Part shown: positions 12,441-24,638 of the stretch, piece by piece
How the letters are laid out: each line of letters opens with the position of its first letter
Numbering within the stretch: the stretch's first letter is position 1
Source: Fremontodendron californicum
Lineage: Eukaryota; Streptophyta; Magnoliopsida; Malvales; Malvaceae
DNA length: 64,000 bases
Assembly: GCA_030761205.1 (NCBI GenBank)
Contig: JAULJL010000032.1
Location: 4,903,134 to 4,967,133, forward strand
Direction of reading: 5' to 3'
Program-made: the position numbers and the translations under genes
The notes under the pieces: model-generated
What the model was told of the DNA's origin: nothing
Database searches by the model: none
Seen by the model: the letters and a program-made list of their open reading frames with translations, nothing else

Positions 12441-12655
12441 TATTTTCATTTTACAATTAAAAAAAATGGAAAGACAAAGGATAGAAAACCTTTAAAATTT
12501 ATTTTACAATTTACAAAAAAATGAAAAAGAATAAAAAAAATGAATGAAAAAGAAGAATGAGAATCCTCCCTCTTATCCTGCACATGTGATTCCACTAACG
12601 GGACAAAGTTATTGTCTAGTTTATCTTTGCCTGATTCTTGATTCTCAACAATAGT

Positions 12656-12669
12656 CAAACAGGGGCAGC
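12656..12669 (+). other. Polypurine tract of element A
   Basis: 'caaacaggggcagc' lies immediately before the LTR start TGTAGACAC at 12670. It should prime plus-strand synthesis. B and E have related tracts (AGAGGGACAGC and AGAAGGACAGC in sense) at the same junction. Confidence 0.75.
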
Positions 12670-12789
12670 TGTAGACACTTAATTTTGTCTGGGCCCCCTA
12701 AAACAGGCAGATTCTCCTTTTTAACTTCCCGGGCTGCAAAGAGACTTCCACCATTCCATAGATGGGTCCCCAAGACTTTGTTTCGGAGG

Positions 12790-12865
12790 TCAGCACAAAA
12801 AGTCAACTCGAAAATGTCAACCTCAAAAAGTCAACCATTAAAAAAGTCAACTCCCAGTCAAAATC
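12790..12865 (+). promoter_or_regulatory. W-box cluster in A's 3' LTR
   Basis: Four AGTCAA strings (reverse complement TTGACT, the core bound by WRKY factors) lie within ~75 bp, starting ~120 bp after the LTR start. Equivalent clusters occur in all other complete Ogre LTR starts in the window. A role in transcription is inferred only. Confidence 0.45.
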
Positions 12866-13309
12866 AAGATTTGAAGTTGAATTGAACATTGGCGAAAGAA
12901 TTTTGATAATCCGAGGTCTACAACGAAAGATATAGAGTTCGAAAGATAGGTGGCGGAAATTCAGTATAAGGAAATACCTAATCCGGCAAATTTGGGGAGA
13001 ACTGCGGAGATGGCCCGATTCGATGAAATTGAAGCCCCAGTTGATAAAGAATGAATAAACAAAATTAGCCCAAGGCCCAATCTGAAGTGGATCACAAGGA
13101 AGAGCCGGTTAGAGGAAAAATGATAAAATTTCCAATTTTGAAAAGGGGAAAACTAAACCGGAGGGAGATTTGATTGTAAAAATTGTGTATTTTCGGACCA
13201 ACTCAAATTCAATATATGAAAAAGGAATTAGAAAAAGGAAATCTGAAAATCGGACCCGTTTTGAGTAAAACCGAGGTTTCGGAGGTTGAAGGGCAATATC
13301 AAAAAATCC

Positions 13310-13990
13310 AAAAAGAAATTTCGGGAAAAATAGGAAACAAGCTCGAAAAATTATGAAAACTTCCAGATCTGAGTTTTATAATTTTTGGAAGAGATTGGTC
13401 AAGAAAAATCTGGAATTGGAGCTCATTTGAAAAATAGCAAAATTCGGGTGCACTAACCCGAAATTCCAAAAGATGATTTCGGGAAAAATAGCAAGCGAGC
13501 TCAGAAAATTATGAAAACCCCATATTGAGTTTTATAATTTTTGGAAGAGATTGGTGAAAAAAAATCCAGAATTGGAGCTCATTTGAAAAATGGCAGAGTT
13601 CGGGTGCACTAACCCTAAATTCTATAAGATAATTTCGGGAAAAATAGCAAGCGAATTCTGAAAATTATTAAAAAAATTCTAGATCTGAGTTTTATAATTT
13701 TTGGAAGAGAGTGGTGAAGAAAAATTCAGAATCGGAGCTCATTTGAAAAATGGCAAAGTTCGGGTGTACTAACTCAAAATTCCAAAAGATAATTTCGGGA
13801 AAAATAGCAAACGAGCTCGAAAAATTATGAAAACTTCCAGATCTGAGTTTTATAATTTTTGAAGAGATTGGAGAAGAAAAATCCAGAATCGAAGCTCATT
13901 TGAAAAAGGCTAAATTTGGGAGGCAAGATACTGAAATTTTAGAGAAAAATCTAGGAAAAATAGCAAATGAGCTTGAAAAAATGTGAAAAC
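13310..13990 (+). repeat. ~155-bp tandem repeat in A's 3' LTR
   Basis: Four to five units containing 'tcgggaaaaatagca', 'aaaattatgaaaacttccag', 'tttttggaagagattgg' and 'ggagctcatttgaaaaat'. Same family as 1-480. Confidence 0.8.
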
Positions 13991-15734
13991 CTCAGAACCA
14001 AGTTTTATATTGGATAGGATGAGTTGGAAAAGACAATTTCGAAATTGGGGTCCATTTGCAATTAAATTAAGTTTGGGGGGCTAAAATGATAATTTTACCG
14101 AAGAAACTGAAAAGGGGCCAACTTGCAAAATTAAAAAGTGAAAAAATGAAGGAAATTCTTGAATATTCTAGCCCTTGGCCGGCCAGCATAGAAGAAGGGT
14201 TGAGATTTAATTCATTTCATCCAATGGTCACTATCAAGTAGCAAGATGTCGTTTTTATTGCCTTGCAAGTGATCCTCCCTCATCCAATGGCCTAGGTGCT
14301 TTGTAGAAAGATAAGTACATCCTTCAATGGCCAAGATCAAATTGCAAGATGACATTTTTATTGTTACAAAAATATCCTCATCCAATGGCTTAGATTGTTG
14401 GAGAAAAGATGAGCACAATTCATTGGTGAGGAGGCCATTCGGCCAAGAGCATGGAGGAGTGTCCTTGTTTCATCCAATGACTTAGGTGCTTTGTAAAAGA
14501 TGGGTACATCCTTAAAGGGCCAAGATCAAATTACAAGATGATATTTTTATTGTCATAAAAATATTCTCATCCAATGGCTTAGATTCTTGGAGAAAAGATG
14601 AGCACAATTCATCCAATGGTGAGGAGGCCAACCGGAGCATGAATGAGAGGGGAGGATATTTTTTTTCCTTAAGTTGGTTGGTCATTTGAAAGGGGGAGGC
14701 AGTAGCTAATTTGGCAACAAAAAAAAAAGGAATTTGAAAGAAAAAGAAGAGAGAGTTGTCTAAGAAAGCTAGGAAGGTAGCCATTCCTACATTGCCTTTG
14801 CATTGTTTCTTCTTCATTCTCATTCTCATGCTTTGTTCTTTGTTTTCCATGTCATTTATACCTCTTTTCTTGTGAAAATAAAAGTTTTGAAATGTTTTTC
14901 TTAAGCTTTCATCTTTTCCTTTTCATCAAAAAAGAAGAAAACAATGTTTGCAATTTTTTTTACCATGGCCAAACCTGACTTGTGCTTGCCTTGATTTGTT
15001 TCTTGTTTTGCATATTTGATGTTGGGAAACATAATTGTGGAAGGTATATTTCTTTTTTATATTCTGTAATTTTAAAATAAATGAAGTAAAATAGGTTGAA
15101 AGGCTTCATGATCTTGATGAAAATCAAGTGACCATGGTTAGGGGAGGGCTATGCCCATTGTACCAACCATGGAGCTTACCTCCATTTTTTTTAGTTTGCT
15201 TGGTTTACTTTCTGATTTTTGAGTCGGAAAAGCTTCATGATCTTGATACAAATCAAGTGATCATGGTTAGGGGAGGGCTATGCCCATTTTACCAACCATG
15301 GAGCTCACTTTTCTTGTTCTTTGTTTACTTTTTTTATTACTTCCATGCATGTCTATGCATCTTTGGTCATGTTCTTGGCACCATTTTCATGCTATATTAG
15401 TTTTTGCATCATTTTCATGTGGTTTTGAGTTCCCTATACCATTCGGCCACCCCATGCTTTTTGTGTTCATACCATGCCTTGCATTATATTTGGTTAAGCC
15501 ATGCATTTTAGGTCATGTAGCTATGTCATTTAGCATTTTGTCTTCATGGTATGTCTTGCATCACATTCGGCCTTCCCATGTATTTTATGTCTAGGTCATT
15601 CCATGCATCATGTTTGGTTATGTCATGCATCTTAGGTCATGTAATTATGTCATGCATCTTAGGTCACTTTCCATTTTATTTGGAGAATATGTCATTTTCG
15701 GCTTTTCCCATGTTATTCTAGTGGTCATGTTCTT

Positions 15735-16908
15735 TTTCATGCCATTTCATTTTCCAAGACATCTATGTCATGTCATCATTTTTTTGCCATGTCACCTATA
15801 CTATGTCATCATTGTATTGCCATGTCACCTATGCCATATCATCAGTTTATGCCATGTCACCTATGCCTTGTTATCATTCTATGTCATGTCACCTATTTCA
15901 TGTCATCCAAATAACATGTCATGCCATATCATTTTTCATGCTATGTCATTTTATGCCATGCCACCTATGCCATGTCATCCATGTAACATGTCATGTCATG
16001 CCATGTCATTTATAGTTTAGGTGCATTTTCATGCCATGCCATTCATGCCATGCCATCATTTCATGCCATTCGGCCATCCACATGACATCACCATGCATTC
16101 GACCCTTCACATGCCATCACCATGTCATTCGACCATCATGACATTTTATTTATGATCTATGTTATTTATGCCATATCATTCATATAGCATGTCATTTGAC
16201 ATGCCATCTAGTGTTTGAGCCCATTTCATGCCATGATTAAGCATGTCATGCCATTCATGTCATTACCATGACCATTCGGTTACCATGACATTCCATTCAT
16301 GTCATTCTATTTTCATGTCACAATATTCTCATGCCATGTCATTTGGTATTCGATGTCATTGTGTTTATCTCATTTTGGTTTGCCATGTCAATTTCATTCA
16401 CATGACATTCATTACCATGATATATCATTTTATGCCATGTCATTCTTATGCCATGTCATCATCTCATCTTCCATATTACAATGAAAATGCTTATCATGTT
16501 TTGGTAATCATGCATGCCTTAATGTTAATTTGCATATTCATAACATTTTAATAAATATGGCAATGTTCCTGAGTTTAAATAATTCATGATTTTCTCTACT
16601 GGGTCTGCCGAAGAGGATATCATTAATTATTATTAAAAAAGGAATGCCCTTTTCTAAAATAAAAATGATTTGGAGAATTTTGAAATAAATAAAATTTTCT
16701 ATGTTTTGCCAGGTTTGCCGGGAAACATGAAAAGATTTTTGGTATTAATAAATTCCGAGTCAAATTCAAATAAATTCATTCTCATGCTGTGACACACGTC
16801 CATGTCATCATCTTATGCCATGTCATTTTGTATGCCATGTCGATTTCATTCACATGACATTCATTCACATGCCATGTCATTCATTATGTCATTTCCTTCA
16901 TATGCCTT
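15735..16908 (+). repeat. CATGCCATGTCATT-type arrays in A's 3' LTR
   Basis: Dense, irregular repeats of 'atgccatgtcatt' (about 11-22-bp spacing) at 15735-16480 and again at 16790-16908, separated by AT-rich sequence. The second array continues at 40228-40640 on the far side of element B. CATG is very frequent. Stop codons are rare in some frames, which produces His/Met/Cys-rich ORFs of no apparent function. Confidence 0.8.
16904..16908. other. Left target-site copy of element B (GCCTT)
   Basis: GCCTT abuts the LTR end TGTCGATACG at 16909. On the other side of B the LTR end at 40222 is followed by GCCAT (40223-40227). Four of five bases match, as expected for a 5-bp gypsy target duplication with one later mutation. 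Confidence 0.65.
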
Positions 16909-17649
16909 TGTCGATACGTGATCCGAGACACCCGTTCGAGTGAGGGGAAAACAACAGGTAGAGGAAAAGACGAATTAATTCCTCTTGAAATACAGGTCGA
17001 GGGTATGAAAACATCCTCAGAAAAAGAAATGGAGTCGCCACCAATCTTTTTTGGCTAGGTGTGATCGGCCACCTATTAAAATCGATTTTTATAAAAACAT
17101 TTTTAAATTAATTAAAGCACTTTTTAAAACCAATTTTGAAGTCTGCGCTTTAACCCAGAGAAAACAAGTGCGGGTTTGGGAGTCGGTTACGTGCGGGGAA
17201 GGATTAGCACCCCCACAACAGCCATATGAAACGGTACCTTATTAGGCCTGTGTTATCTCGCATCTCTGTAAAAAAATCGGTTTTGAAGTTGGCATTTATT
17301 AATAATTCCCTTGAAAATTCATATTTTATTTGAAAAGGACCTAGAATTTACTAGCATAAAATTTTTCATATTTTTCGATAGGCTCTGCAAAATATGGAAT
17401 TTTTCATTGATTTTAAAATTCTCCGAATCATTTTCATTTAAAAAAGAATATTTCGTTATTAATCATAATTGATGATATCCTCTCCGGCAGGCCCAGTAGA
17501 GAATTCATGAATTATTTTAACTCGGGAATAATCTTAATTTACAAAAACTTCCTTTGTAAAAACATAGAAAATGATTATGATTATGCAAAAATGTTACTAA
17601 GGTAGCAATTAAATAATCATGCATATTTATCATGTCATGGTAAACATTT

Positions 17650-18870
17650 TATTATGATCTAATGATAGAAATAATATCATGACATATGATTGACGTAGCA
17701 CACAAAATGACATGTGAACAAAATCGACACGACATATGGATGACATGGCATAAGAATGAATGTCATGTGACATGGTATAAAAATGACATGGCATGTGAAT
17801 GAAATCGACATGGCATAAAAAAATGGCCTATAGATGGCATGACATAAAGTGATGACATAAAATGTGACATGGCATAAAATGACATAGCATGTGAATGAAA
17901 TTGACATGGCATATGGATGACATGGCATAAAATAACAAGGCATATGAATGAAATCGACATGACAAGCAAGATGACATGGCATATGAAATGGCATATGAAA
18001 TGGCATAAGATGACCTGGCATGTGACATGACATAAAATGACATGGCATGCTAATGAAATCGACATGACAAACAAAATGACATGGCATATAAATGGCATGA
18101 GATGACATGGAATATGATATGGCATAAAATGACATAGCATGTGAATGAAATCGACATGACAAGCAAGATGACATGGCATATGGATGGCGTGACATAAAAG
18201 GATGACATAAAATGATAATGGCATGTGACATGGCATAAAATGACATGGCAAGTGAATGAAATCGACATGACAAGCAAGATGATATGACCTATGGATGGCA
18301 TGACATAAGGTGATGACATAGCATGTGACATGGAATGTGAATGACATGACATATGGATGGCATGACATAAAGGGATGGCATAAAATGACAATGGCATGTG
18401 AAATGGCATAAAATGACACGGCATGTGACACGGCATAAAATGACAATGGCATGTGACATGGCATGAAATGACAGGGCATGTGAATGAAATCGACATGACA
18501 AGCAAGATGACATGGCATATGGATGGCTTGGCATAAAGGGATGACATAAAATAACAATGGCATGTGACATGGCATGTGAATGACATGGCATATGGATGGC
18601 ATGACATAAAGGGATGACATAAAGGGATGACATAAAATGACAATGGCATGTGACATGGCAAAAAATGACATTGCATGTGACATGGCGTAAAATGACATGG
18701 CATGTGAATGAAATCGACGTGACAAGCAAGATGACATGGCCTATAGATGGCATGACATAAGGTTTTGACATGGCATAGGTGACAAAGCATAAAATGATGC
18801 CATGGCATGTGTCATGGCATGAAATGAAATGATGACATGGGATTGGTGACATGGCATAAAATGAATGAAT
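17650..18870 (-). repeat. CATG-rich array in B's 3' LTR
   Basis: Units such as 'gacatggcataaaatgacat' and 'gcatgtgaatgaaatcgaca' are repeated across 1.2 kb, with a higher-order block of ~100-150 bp that includes 'gacaagcaagatgacatgg'. Overlapping minus-strand ORFs of up to 324 codons (His/Met/Cys/Ser/Phe-rich) result from the repeat and are not called as genes. Confidence 0.8.
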
Positions 18871-19264
18871 TTGAGAATGACTCGGAATTTATTAATACAA
18901 AATCTTTTCATGTTCCCCGGCAGACCCGGCAAAACATAAAAAGTTTTATTTATTTTGAAAATTTTTAAATCATTTTATTTTACAAAAGGGTATTCCTTTG
19001 TTAATAATTGATGATAACCTCTCCGACAAACACAGCAGAGAAAATCATGAATTATTGAAACTTGGGAATATTGACTTATTTATTAAAATGTTATGAATAT
19101 CATAGCATGATAATAAAGGCATGGTATGGTATGGTATGGAAATGCACCTAGACTATGAATGACATAGTAAATGATAATGACATGGAAAATGATCTAAGAT
19201 TGCATGACATAATTATATGACCTAATATGCATGTCATAACCAAATCATATGCACGACATGACCT

Positions 19265-19620
19265 AGACCTAAAACACAAGGAAGGTCGAGCCTTATATAA
19301 CAAAAATGCAAAATGCAAACATGCTTAATCATGCAAGATAGGATACATGGCAAAATGCAAGACATAACCAAGTCAAAACACAAGGAAGGCTGAATCTCAT
19401 ATAACAAAAATGCAAACATGCAAACATGCTTAATCATGCAAGAAATGATACATGGCAAAATGCAAGACATAACCAAGTAAAATCACAAGGAATGCCGAAT
19501 CTCATATAACAAAAATGCAAACATGCAAACATGCTTAATCATGCAAGATATGATACATGGCAAAATGCAAGACATAACCAAGTAAAATCACAATGGAGGC
19601 CGAATGATAAATGGAAAATA
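19265..19620 (-). repeat. ~108-bp tandem repeat in B's 3' LTR
   Basis: Three to four copies with 'aatctcatataacaaaaatg', 'catgcttaatcatgcaaga' and 'ggcaaaatgcaagacataac'. The 5' LTR has the same block at 37380-37700, so the array was already present when B inserted. Confidence 0.8.
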
Positions 19621-21079
19621 TCATTGCATGAAAATGATGTTAAAGTTAATATAACATAAAATAATGTAAAGAACATGAACAAAATAAACATAGACATGCT
19701 AGGAATTAACAAGAAAAACTAGTAAACAAAACAAGGAAAGTTGAGCTCCATGGTTGGTACAAATTGGACATAGCCCTCTCCTAACCATAATCACTTGATA
19801 TTGTCAAGATCATGAAGCCTTTCCAACTCACAAATCAGAAAATAAACCAAGCTAACAACAAAATGGAGGTAAGCTCCATGGTTGGTACAAATAGGCATAG
19901 CCCTATCCTAACCATGGTCACTTGATATTTATCAAGATCATGTAGCCATTTCAACCTCTTTTATTTCATTTTTTTTTGAAAAATCAGACCATAAAACAAA
20001 TAATAAACCTTCCACAACCATGTTTCCCACAACAAAGATGCAAGACAAAGATCAAGGCAAGCACAAATGAGGCATTCGGCCATTTCAAAAAGGTTGTGGA
20101 AATTTGTTTTTCTTCCATTTTTCATGAAAAGGAAAAGATGAAAGCTTAAATGAACATTTCAAAACTTTTATTTTTATGAGAAAAGTGGTAGAAATCACAT
20201 AGAAAATAAAGAAAACTACATGATAATGAAGAAGAAAATTATGCTAGAGGTAGGTAGGAATGTCTACCTTCTAAGCTTTTTGGTAAAACCTTTCTTCCTT
20301 TCTTTCAAAAACCTATTTCTTGCCAAATTAGCTACTGCCTCCTTCCTCTAAAATCACCAGCTCTTAAGGAAATAAAACATTCCCCTCTCCCTTTCCAAGG
20401 CTTGGCCGGTTGGCCTCCCATCCATTGAATGGATTCCCCTCATTTTTTCCTCAATTCTAGCCTTTAGATTGGGATCCTTTTATGACAACATAAAAATATT
20501 ATATTGCAAATTTATCTTAGCCCTTAAAATGTGTACTCATCTTTCCCAAATAACCTAGGCCATTGGATAACACAAAATCACTTGCATGCTCTCCTCTTTG
20601 GCTGAACCATCCCTCACCATTGGATGGTTTGTGCTCATATTTCTTCCTCCACTTTGGCCATTGATGAGGATCTTTTCATGACAAATAAAAATGTCATCTT
20701 GGCATTTGATCTTGGCCATTGAAGGGTGTACTCATCTTTTATTCAATGCATCTAGGCCATTGGATGAAGGGGGACCATTTGCAAAGTATTAAAGATGGCA
20801 TTTTTAGCTTGATAGTGACTAATGAATTAAATTGATCAAGCCTTCCTTTCCCCTCTATGCTGGACGGCCAAGACATGGGATGTTCAAGAATTTTATCCAT
20901 CTTGCATGTTTTTCTTAATTGCAAATTGGCCATTTTCGGTTTTTTTTGGTAAAATTACCTTGTTGCCCCTCGAACTTAATTTAATTGCAAATGGACTCCA
21001 ATTTTGGATTTTTTTTAGAAATTATCCCATTCAATATAGGACTTGATTCTGGAGGTTTTCAAATCTTTTCGAGCTCATT

Positions 21080-21770
21080 GGCTATTTTTTTGGATTTATC
21101 TCAGAAATTTCGGTGTAGTGCCTCCCAAATTTAGCCTTTTTCAAATGAGCTCCGATTTTTCTTCACCAATCTCTTCCAAAAATTATGAAACTCAGATCTG
21201 AAAGTTTTCATAATTTTTCGAGCTCGTTTGCTATTTTTCCCAGAATTTCCTTTTTGAATTTCGGCTTAGTGCACCCGAAGTTCACCTTCTTCATTCGAGC
21301 TCCAATTCTGGATTTTTCTTCACCAATCACTTCCAAAAAATTATGAAACGCAGATCTAGAAGTTTTCATAATTTTTCGAGTTGGTTTGCTATTTTTCTTG
21401 GAATTTTCTTTTGAAATTTCGGCTTAGTGCACCCGAAATTCACGATTTTCATTTGAACTCTGATTCTGCATTTTTCTTCACCAATTTCTTCCAAAAATTA
21501 TGAAACTCAGATCTGAAAGTTTTCATAATTTTTCGAGCTCATTTGCTATTTTTTTCGAATTTTGCTTTTGGAATTTCGGCTTAGTGCACCCGAAATTCAC
21601 CTTTTTCATTTGAAGTCCGATTCCTGATTTTTCTTCACCAATCTCTTCCAAAAATTATGAAACTCATATCTGAAAGTTTTCATAATTTTTCGAGCTCTCT
21701 GAAAGTTTTCATAATTTTTCGAGCTCTTTTGCTATTTTTCCTGGAATTTTCTTTTTGAATTTTCGAATTT
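21080..21770 (-). repeat. ~150-bp tandem repeat in B's 3' LTR
   Basis: Four to five units of the LTR-family repeat, with 'cttcaccaatctcttccaaa' and 'ttttcgagctc' as markers. A short local duplication of 'ctgaaagttttcataatttt' occurs at 21672-21720. Confidence 0.8.
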
Positions 21771-22054
21771 TCCCTTTAACCTATAAAACCTTGGTTTTGC
21801 TCAATATGAGTCCAATTTTCAGATTTTATTTTTCTACTCTTTCCGTCATATATTGAATTTGAGTTGGTCCGAAAATTCCCAAATTTTGCTATCAAATTCA
21901 CCCCCGATTTAGTTTTCCCCAAATTTGCCAGATTAGGTCTTTCTCTGCACTGAATTTCCACAACCCATTTTTCGGACTTCATATCTTTCGTTGTAGATCT
22001 CGGATTGTTAAAATTCTTTCACCATTGTTCAATTCAACTTTGAATCATGATTTT

Positions 22055-22130
22055 GACTAAGAGTTGACTTTTTTTGTGGTTGACTTTTTGGGGTTGACTT
22101 TTTCTGAGTTGAATTTTTGCGTTGACTTCC
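22055..22130 (-). promoter_or_regulatory. W-box cluster in B's 3' LTR
   Basis: Five TTGACT cores on the plus strand (AGTCAA in LTR sense) lie in ~75 bp, ~120-190 bp inside the LTR start. Three of them sit in an 18-bp tandem unit around 'ggttgactttttg'. Position and orientation match the clusters in the other Ogre LTRs. Confidence 0.45.
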
Positions 22131-22244
22131 AAAATAAGATTTTGGGGACCCATCTATGGAATGGTGAAGTCTCTTTGCGTTTCGGGGAGTTAAAAAGGAG
22201 AATTTGCTCGATTTAGGGGGCCCAAAAAAAATTAGGTGTCTATA

Positions 22245-22262
22245 GCTGTCCCTCTTTGACTA
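22245..22262 (-). other. Polypurine tract of element B
   Basis: The sense strand reads AGTCAAAGAGGGACAGC directly before the LTR start. The same block plus the following 'attgctgagaatt' is conserved at 61603-61635 in element E. Confidence 0.75.
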
Positions 22263-22589
22263 TTGCTGAGAATTAGGAATTAGGCAAAGATAAACTACAC
22301 AATAATTTTGTCCGGTCAGTGAGATCAAGATAAAAAGGGTAATTTCCATTTTTTTTTGCTGGAAAATTAAATAAAATAAATTTGTCCTTAAATTGAGTTC
22401 CTTGACTAACTAAGGCTCGACCCATCTTAAGGAAACGAGTTTGATTTGCAAGAGAAGGAAATACCTCGATGGAAGTCCTGGGGCCTTACCTCATCTTGGT
22501 GAGGCTTGGTAAAAACAAAAGATTTGTCCTTAAATTGATTTCCCTAACTAATCAAGGCTCGATCTGTCTTAAGGAAACGAGTTCGATTT

Positions 22590-23015
22590 GCAAAACTTGG
22601 ATGTCCTGTCCGAAAAATCTGGTTGTCTTGTCCAGTAAAGTTGGATGTCTTGTCCGAAAAATTTGGTTGTCTTGTCCAAGAAAAATTGGATGTCTTCTCC
22701 GAAAAGTCTGGTTGTCTTGTCCAGGAAAAATTGGATGTCTTATCCGAAAAATCTGGTTGTCTTGTCCAAGAAAAATTGGATGTCTTGTCCGAAAAGTCTG
22801 ATTGTCTTGTACAGGAAAAATTGGATGTCTTGTCCGAAAAATCTGGTTGTCTTGTCCAGAAAAATTGGATGTCTTGTCTAAAAAGTCTGGTTGTCTTGTC
22901 CAGGAAAAATTGGATGTCTTGTCCGAAAAATCTGGTTGTCTTGTCTAGGAAAAATTGGATGTCTTGTCCGAAAAATCTGGTTGTCTTGTCCAGGAAAAAT
23001 TTGGATGTCTTACTT
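22590..23015 (-). repeat. 45-bp minisatellite in 3' region of element B
   Basis: About nine units alternating 'ttggatgtcttgtccgaaaa' and 'tctggttgtcttgtccagg'. The half units resemble each other, so the array probably grew from a ~22-bp ancestor. Since 45 is divisible by three, two plus-strand frames stay open (for example 139 codons at 22623-23042). These are not genes. Confidence 0.9.
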
Positions 23016-24638
23016 CCTCTTGCGCCAGTTGTTTGGACTTAAGAAAGAAAAAATTCCATAATTTATGCAAGGTTAGTCAAATGCAGTGATGCTGATGACA
23101 TGTTTTGCAATTGTTTGTAAGATGCATGTTCCCTAGGGATGAATCCAATTACATGATTGTTATGGAGATTTCATTGAGGTTCATGAATCTTTTCAACTCC
23201 GCTGTTTTGCTCTACTTGACGAGCTATTCTCTATGTTTCCACTGTGATCTGCAAGTTTTGACTTGGTGATGATGTCTTCAATCTATCTCTCATTTGCTCT
23301 ACTCGATGAGCTTTTCTCTGTAGCACGTCCAATGTTTGCCCCACTTAATGAGTTTCTTAGCATTATGGGTTGTCTCGATTTTCTTCAAACTTTAGTGGTT
23401 TCCAAATCTCTTCTAACTTTTAGATCTACTCCACGGTAATGCAAAGAAATCCATTTATTTAGATTTTTATGTTTACTAATCATCATTCAATTTGATAACT
23501 CTAAAAAATGCATCACAACATATATAAAAAATGGTATGAAACAGCCATATGCCTCGAAAGGGCCAACATGAGTTCATTGCAAAGGGTTCAGGTAACAAAG
23601 ATGAATATCAAGGATTAAAAGGAAAATGCAAAAGAGAAGGTATAGATGCCCCAGACGCGAAATACCCTGAACCCTTCCTGTCTTAATTCCTCTGAAATAT
23701 CTTTTAAGCTTGCCATTCGCTTGGGTGATTTCTCGACTTCGCTATTGTTTCAGACTTAGCTTTACCCCATTTTTTATTTTCTGATATTTTCTCCCCCTTT
23801 AAACGGAGCATTGATTCAATATTTGATCAGTACTTGGGCCGCCCTTTGCGAGTTTTTAACCCAAGTGTCCCCCGTTCGATTTTTAGTCGCCTTTTTTGGG
23901 TTTTCGGCTTAAACCTCTCCTTTTACATTTTTTTTGTGTTCTACCATGCATCTGAGAATTCTAAATGCTTCCAAGGTAAAAATGAAAATTCAAAATATGG
24001 GATGAGATCTGAGAAAAACCCTTCAAATTAAATACCCATGCTTGATCAAAATGGACTTTACAAGTACATAATGTAGGCCAAGGTTCGGGTTTAGAAAGAA
24101 AGGATAGATAGGCTCAAAATGTGTTTAAGGGTGATTGGATCAAGGATCATTTCATGAGGATGACTCATTTTTTATTCATTTGTCCTCTTTGGACTTTTCC
24201 TTCTTCTTTTTTATATTTTTTAGCTTCTTTCTTGGCTTCCATTTGCCATTCTTTGATATCACACCTTTTGTGTGTGTTTTTTCTTCTTTTTCTTTTTCGA
24301 AGGCTCTTTTTGCGATGATGATTTTTATTTCCAATGGCTCTTTTAGCCATGATTTTTTTTAAGGAGGATTTTCCTCACATTTTCCCTCCAGTGTAGAGGG
24401 TAATCCTTGATCAAGGTTCAAATAAAGAAAGAAAGAATTCGTAAGGCTTAAAGAGGTGACTAGGGATAATTTCTTCTTAGTGAAAAGAATATGAAAAATG
24501 GCCATTTATCATATCAAGCATGAATATTCTTATTGAAAAGCAATCCTCAGGGGAAATAGATATATAGAATTCTCATGTTTACATTTGGAATCACTCGAAT
24601 CCTTTCATGCACAATATCGCATTTTTTTCTTTTATTCT
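23016..24638 (-). other. 3' noncoding region of element B
   Basis: Between the end of integrase and the minisatellite. Includes a segment near 23838-23920 with 'gggccgccctttgcgagttt' that is shared with E at 63487-63570, and a pyrimidine-rich stretch on the plus strand (24170-24350). No coding motif seen. Confidence 0.65.

Larger units (their letters stand above)
4179..16908 (+). mobile_element. Ogre/Tat element A: internal region and first part of 3' LTR
   Basis: Internal sequence runs in the + direction from a leader remnant (4179) through two gag-type pseudogenes to a 3' noncoding region, a PPT and a 3' LTR starting at 12670. Segments match element B inverted: 4190-4470 with the leader at 34440-34750, 6940-8460 with gag, and 9290-9540 with the region after pol near 24380-24630. 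No RT, RNase H or integrase is present, so about 5 kb of pol is missing between 8460 and 9290. The 3' LTR is interrupted by B and resumes at 40228. The 5' LTR and PBS are not in the window. It is a dead, non-coding copy. Confidence 0.8.
12670..16908 (+). mobile_element. 3' LTR of element A, part 1 (subfamily I)
   Basis: Starts TGTAGACACTTAATTTTGTC just after the PPT and matches, inverted, both LTRs of B. Order of parts: W-box cluster, ~155-bp repeats, 'ccattcggcc' segments (14430-14640), two ~130-bp repeats with 'caaccatggagct' (15093-15306), CATG-rich array, an AT-rich segment with 'gggtctgccg' (16590), and a second array. It breaks at 16908 inside that second array where B is inserted, and resumes at 40228. 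Combined length is about 5.45 kb. Confidence 0.85.
16909..22244 (-). mobile_element. 3' LTR of element B (5336 bp)
   Basis: Sense start is TATAGACACC at 22244, where the 5' LTR has TGTAGAAACC and other copies have TGTAGACAC(C/T), so the terminal TG has become TA. Sense end is CGTATCGACA at 16909. It is closely similar to 35119-40222, with scattered substitutions and array-length differences (5336 against 5104 bp), indicating an old insertion. It contains the ~155-bp repeats, two segments with 'gctccatggttggtacaa' (19750 and 19870), ~108-bp repeats and a CATG array. Confidence 0.9.

Noticed and set aside
16780..17060. Large inverted duplication centred near 16908
   Set aside because: LTR parts in opposite orientation abut there, but removing B restores one continuous LTR and 5-bp flanks are present, so nested insertion explains it.
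22469..23042. Plus-strand ORFs of up to 139 codons
   Set aside because: The 45-bp repeat unit is divisible by three, so frames stay open. They lie antisense in the noncoding 3' region of element B.
24165..24362. Overlapping ORFs on both strands near the end of B's pol
   Set aside because: Low-complexity pyrimidine/purine tract in noncoding sequence, with no motif.
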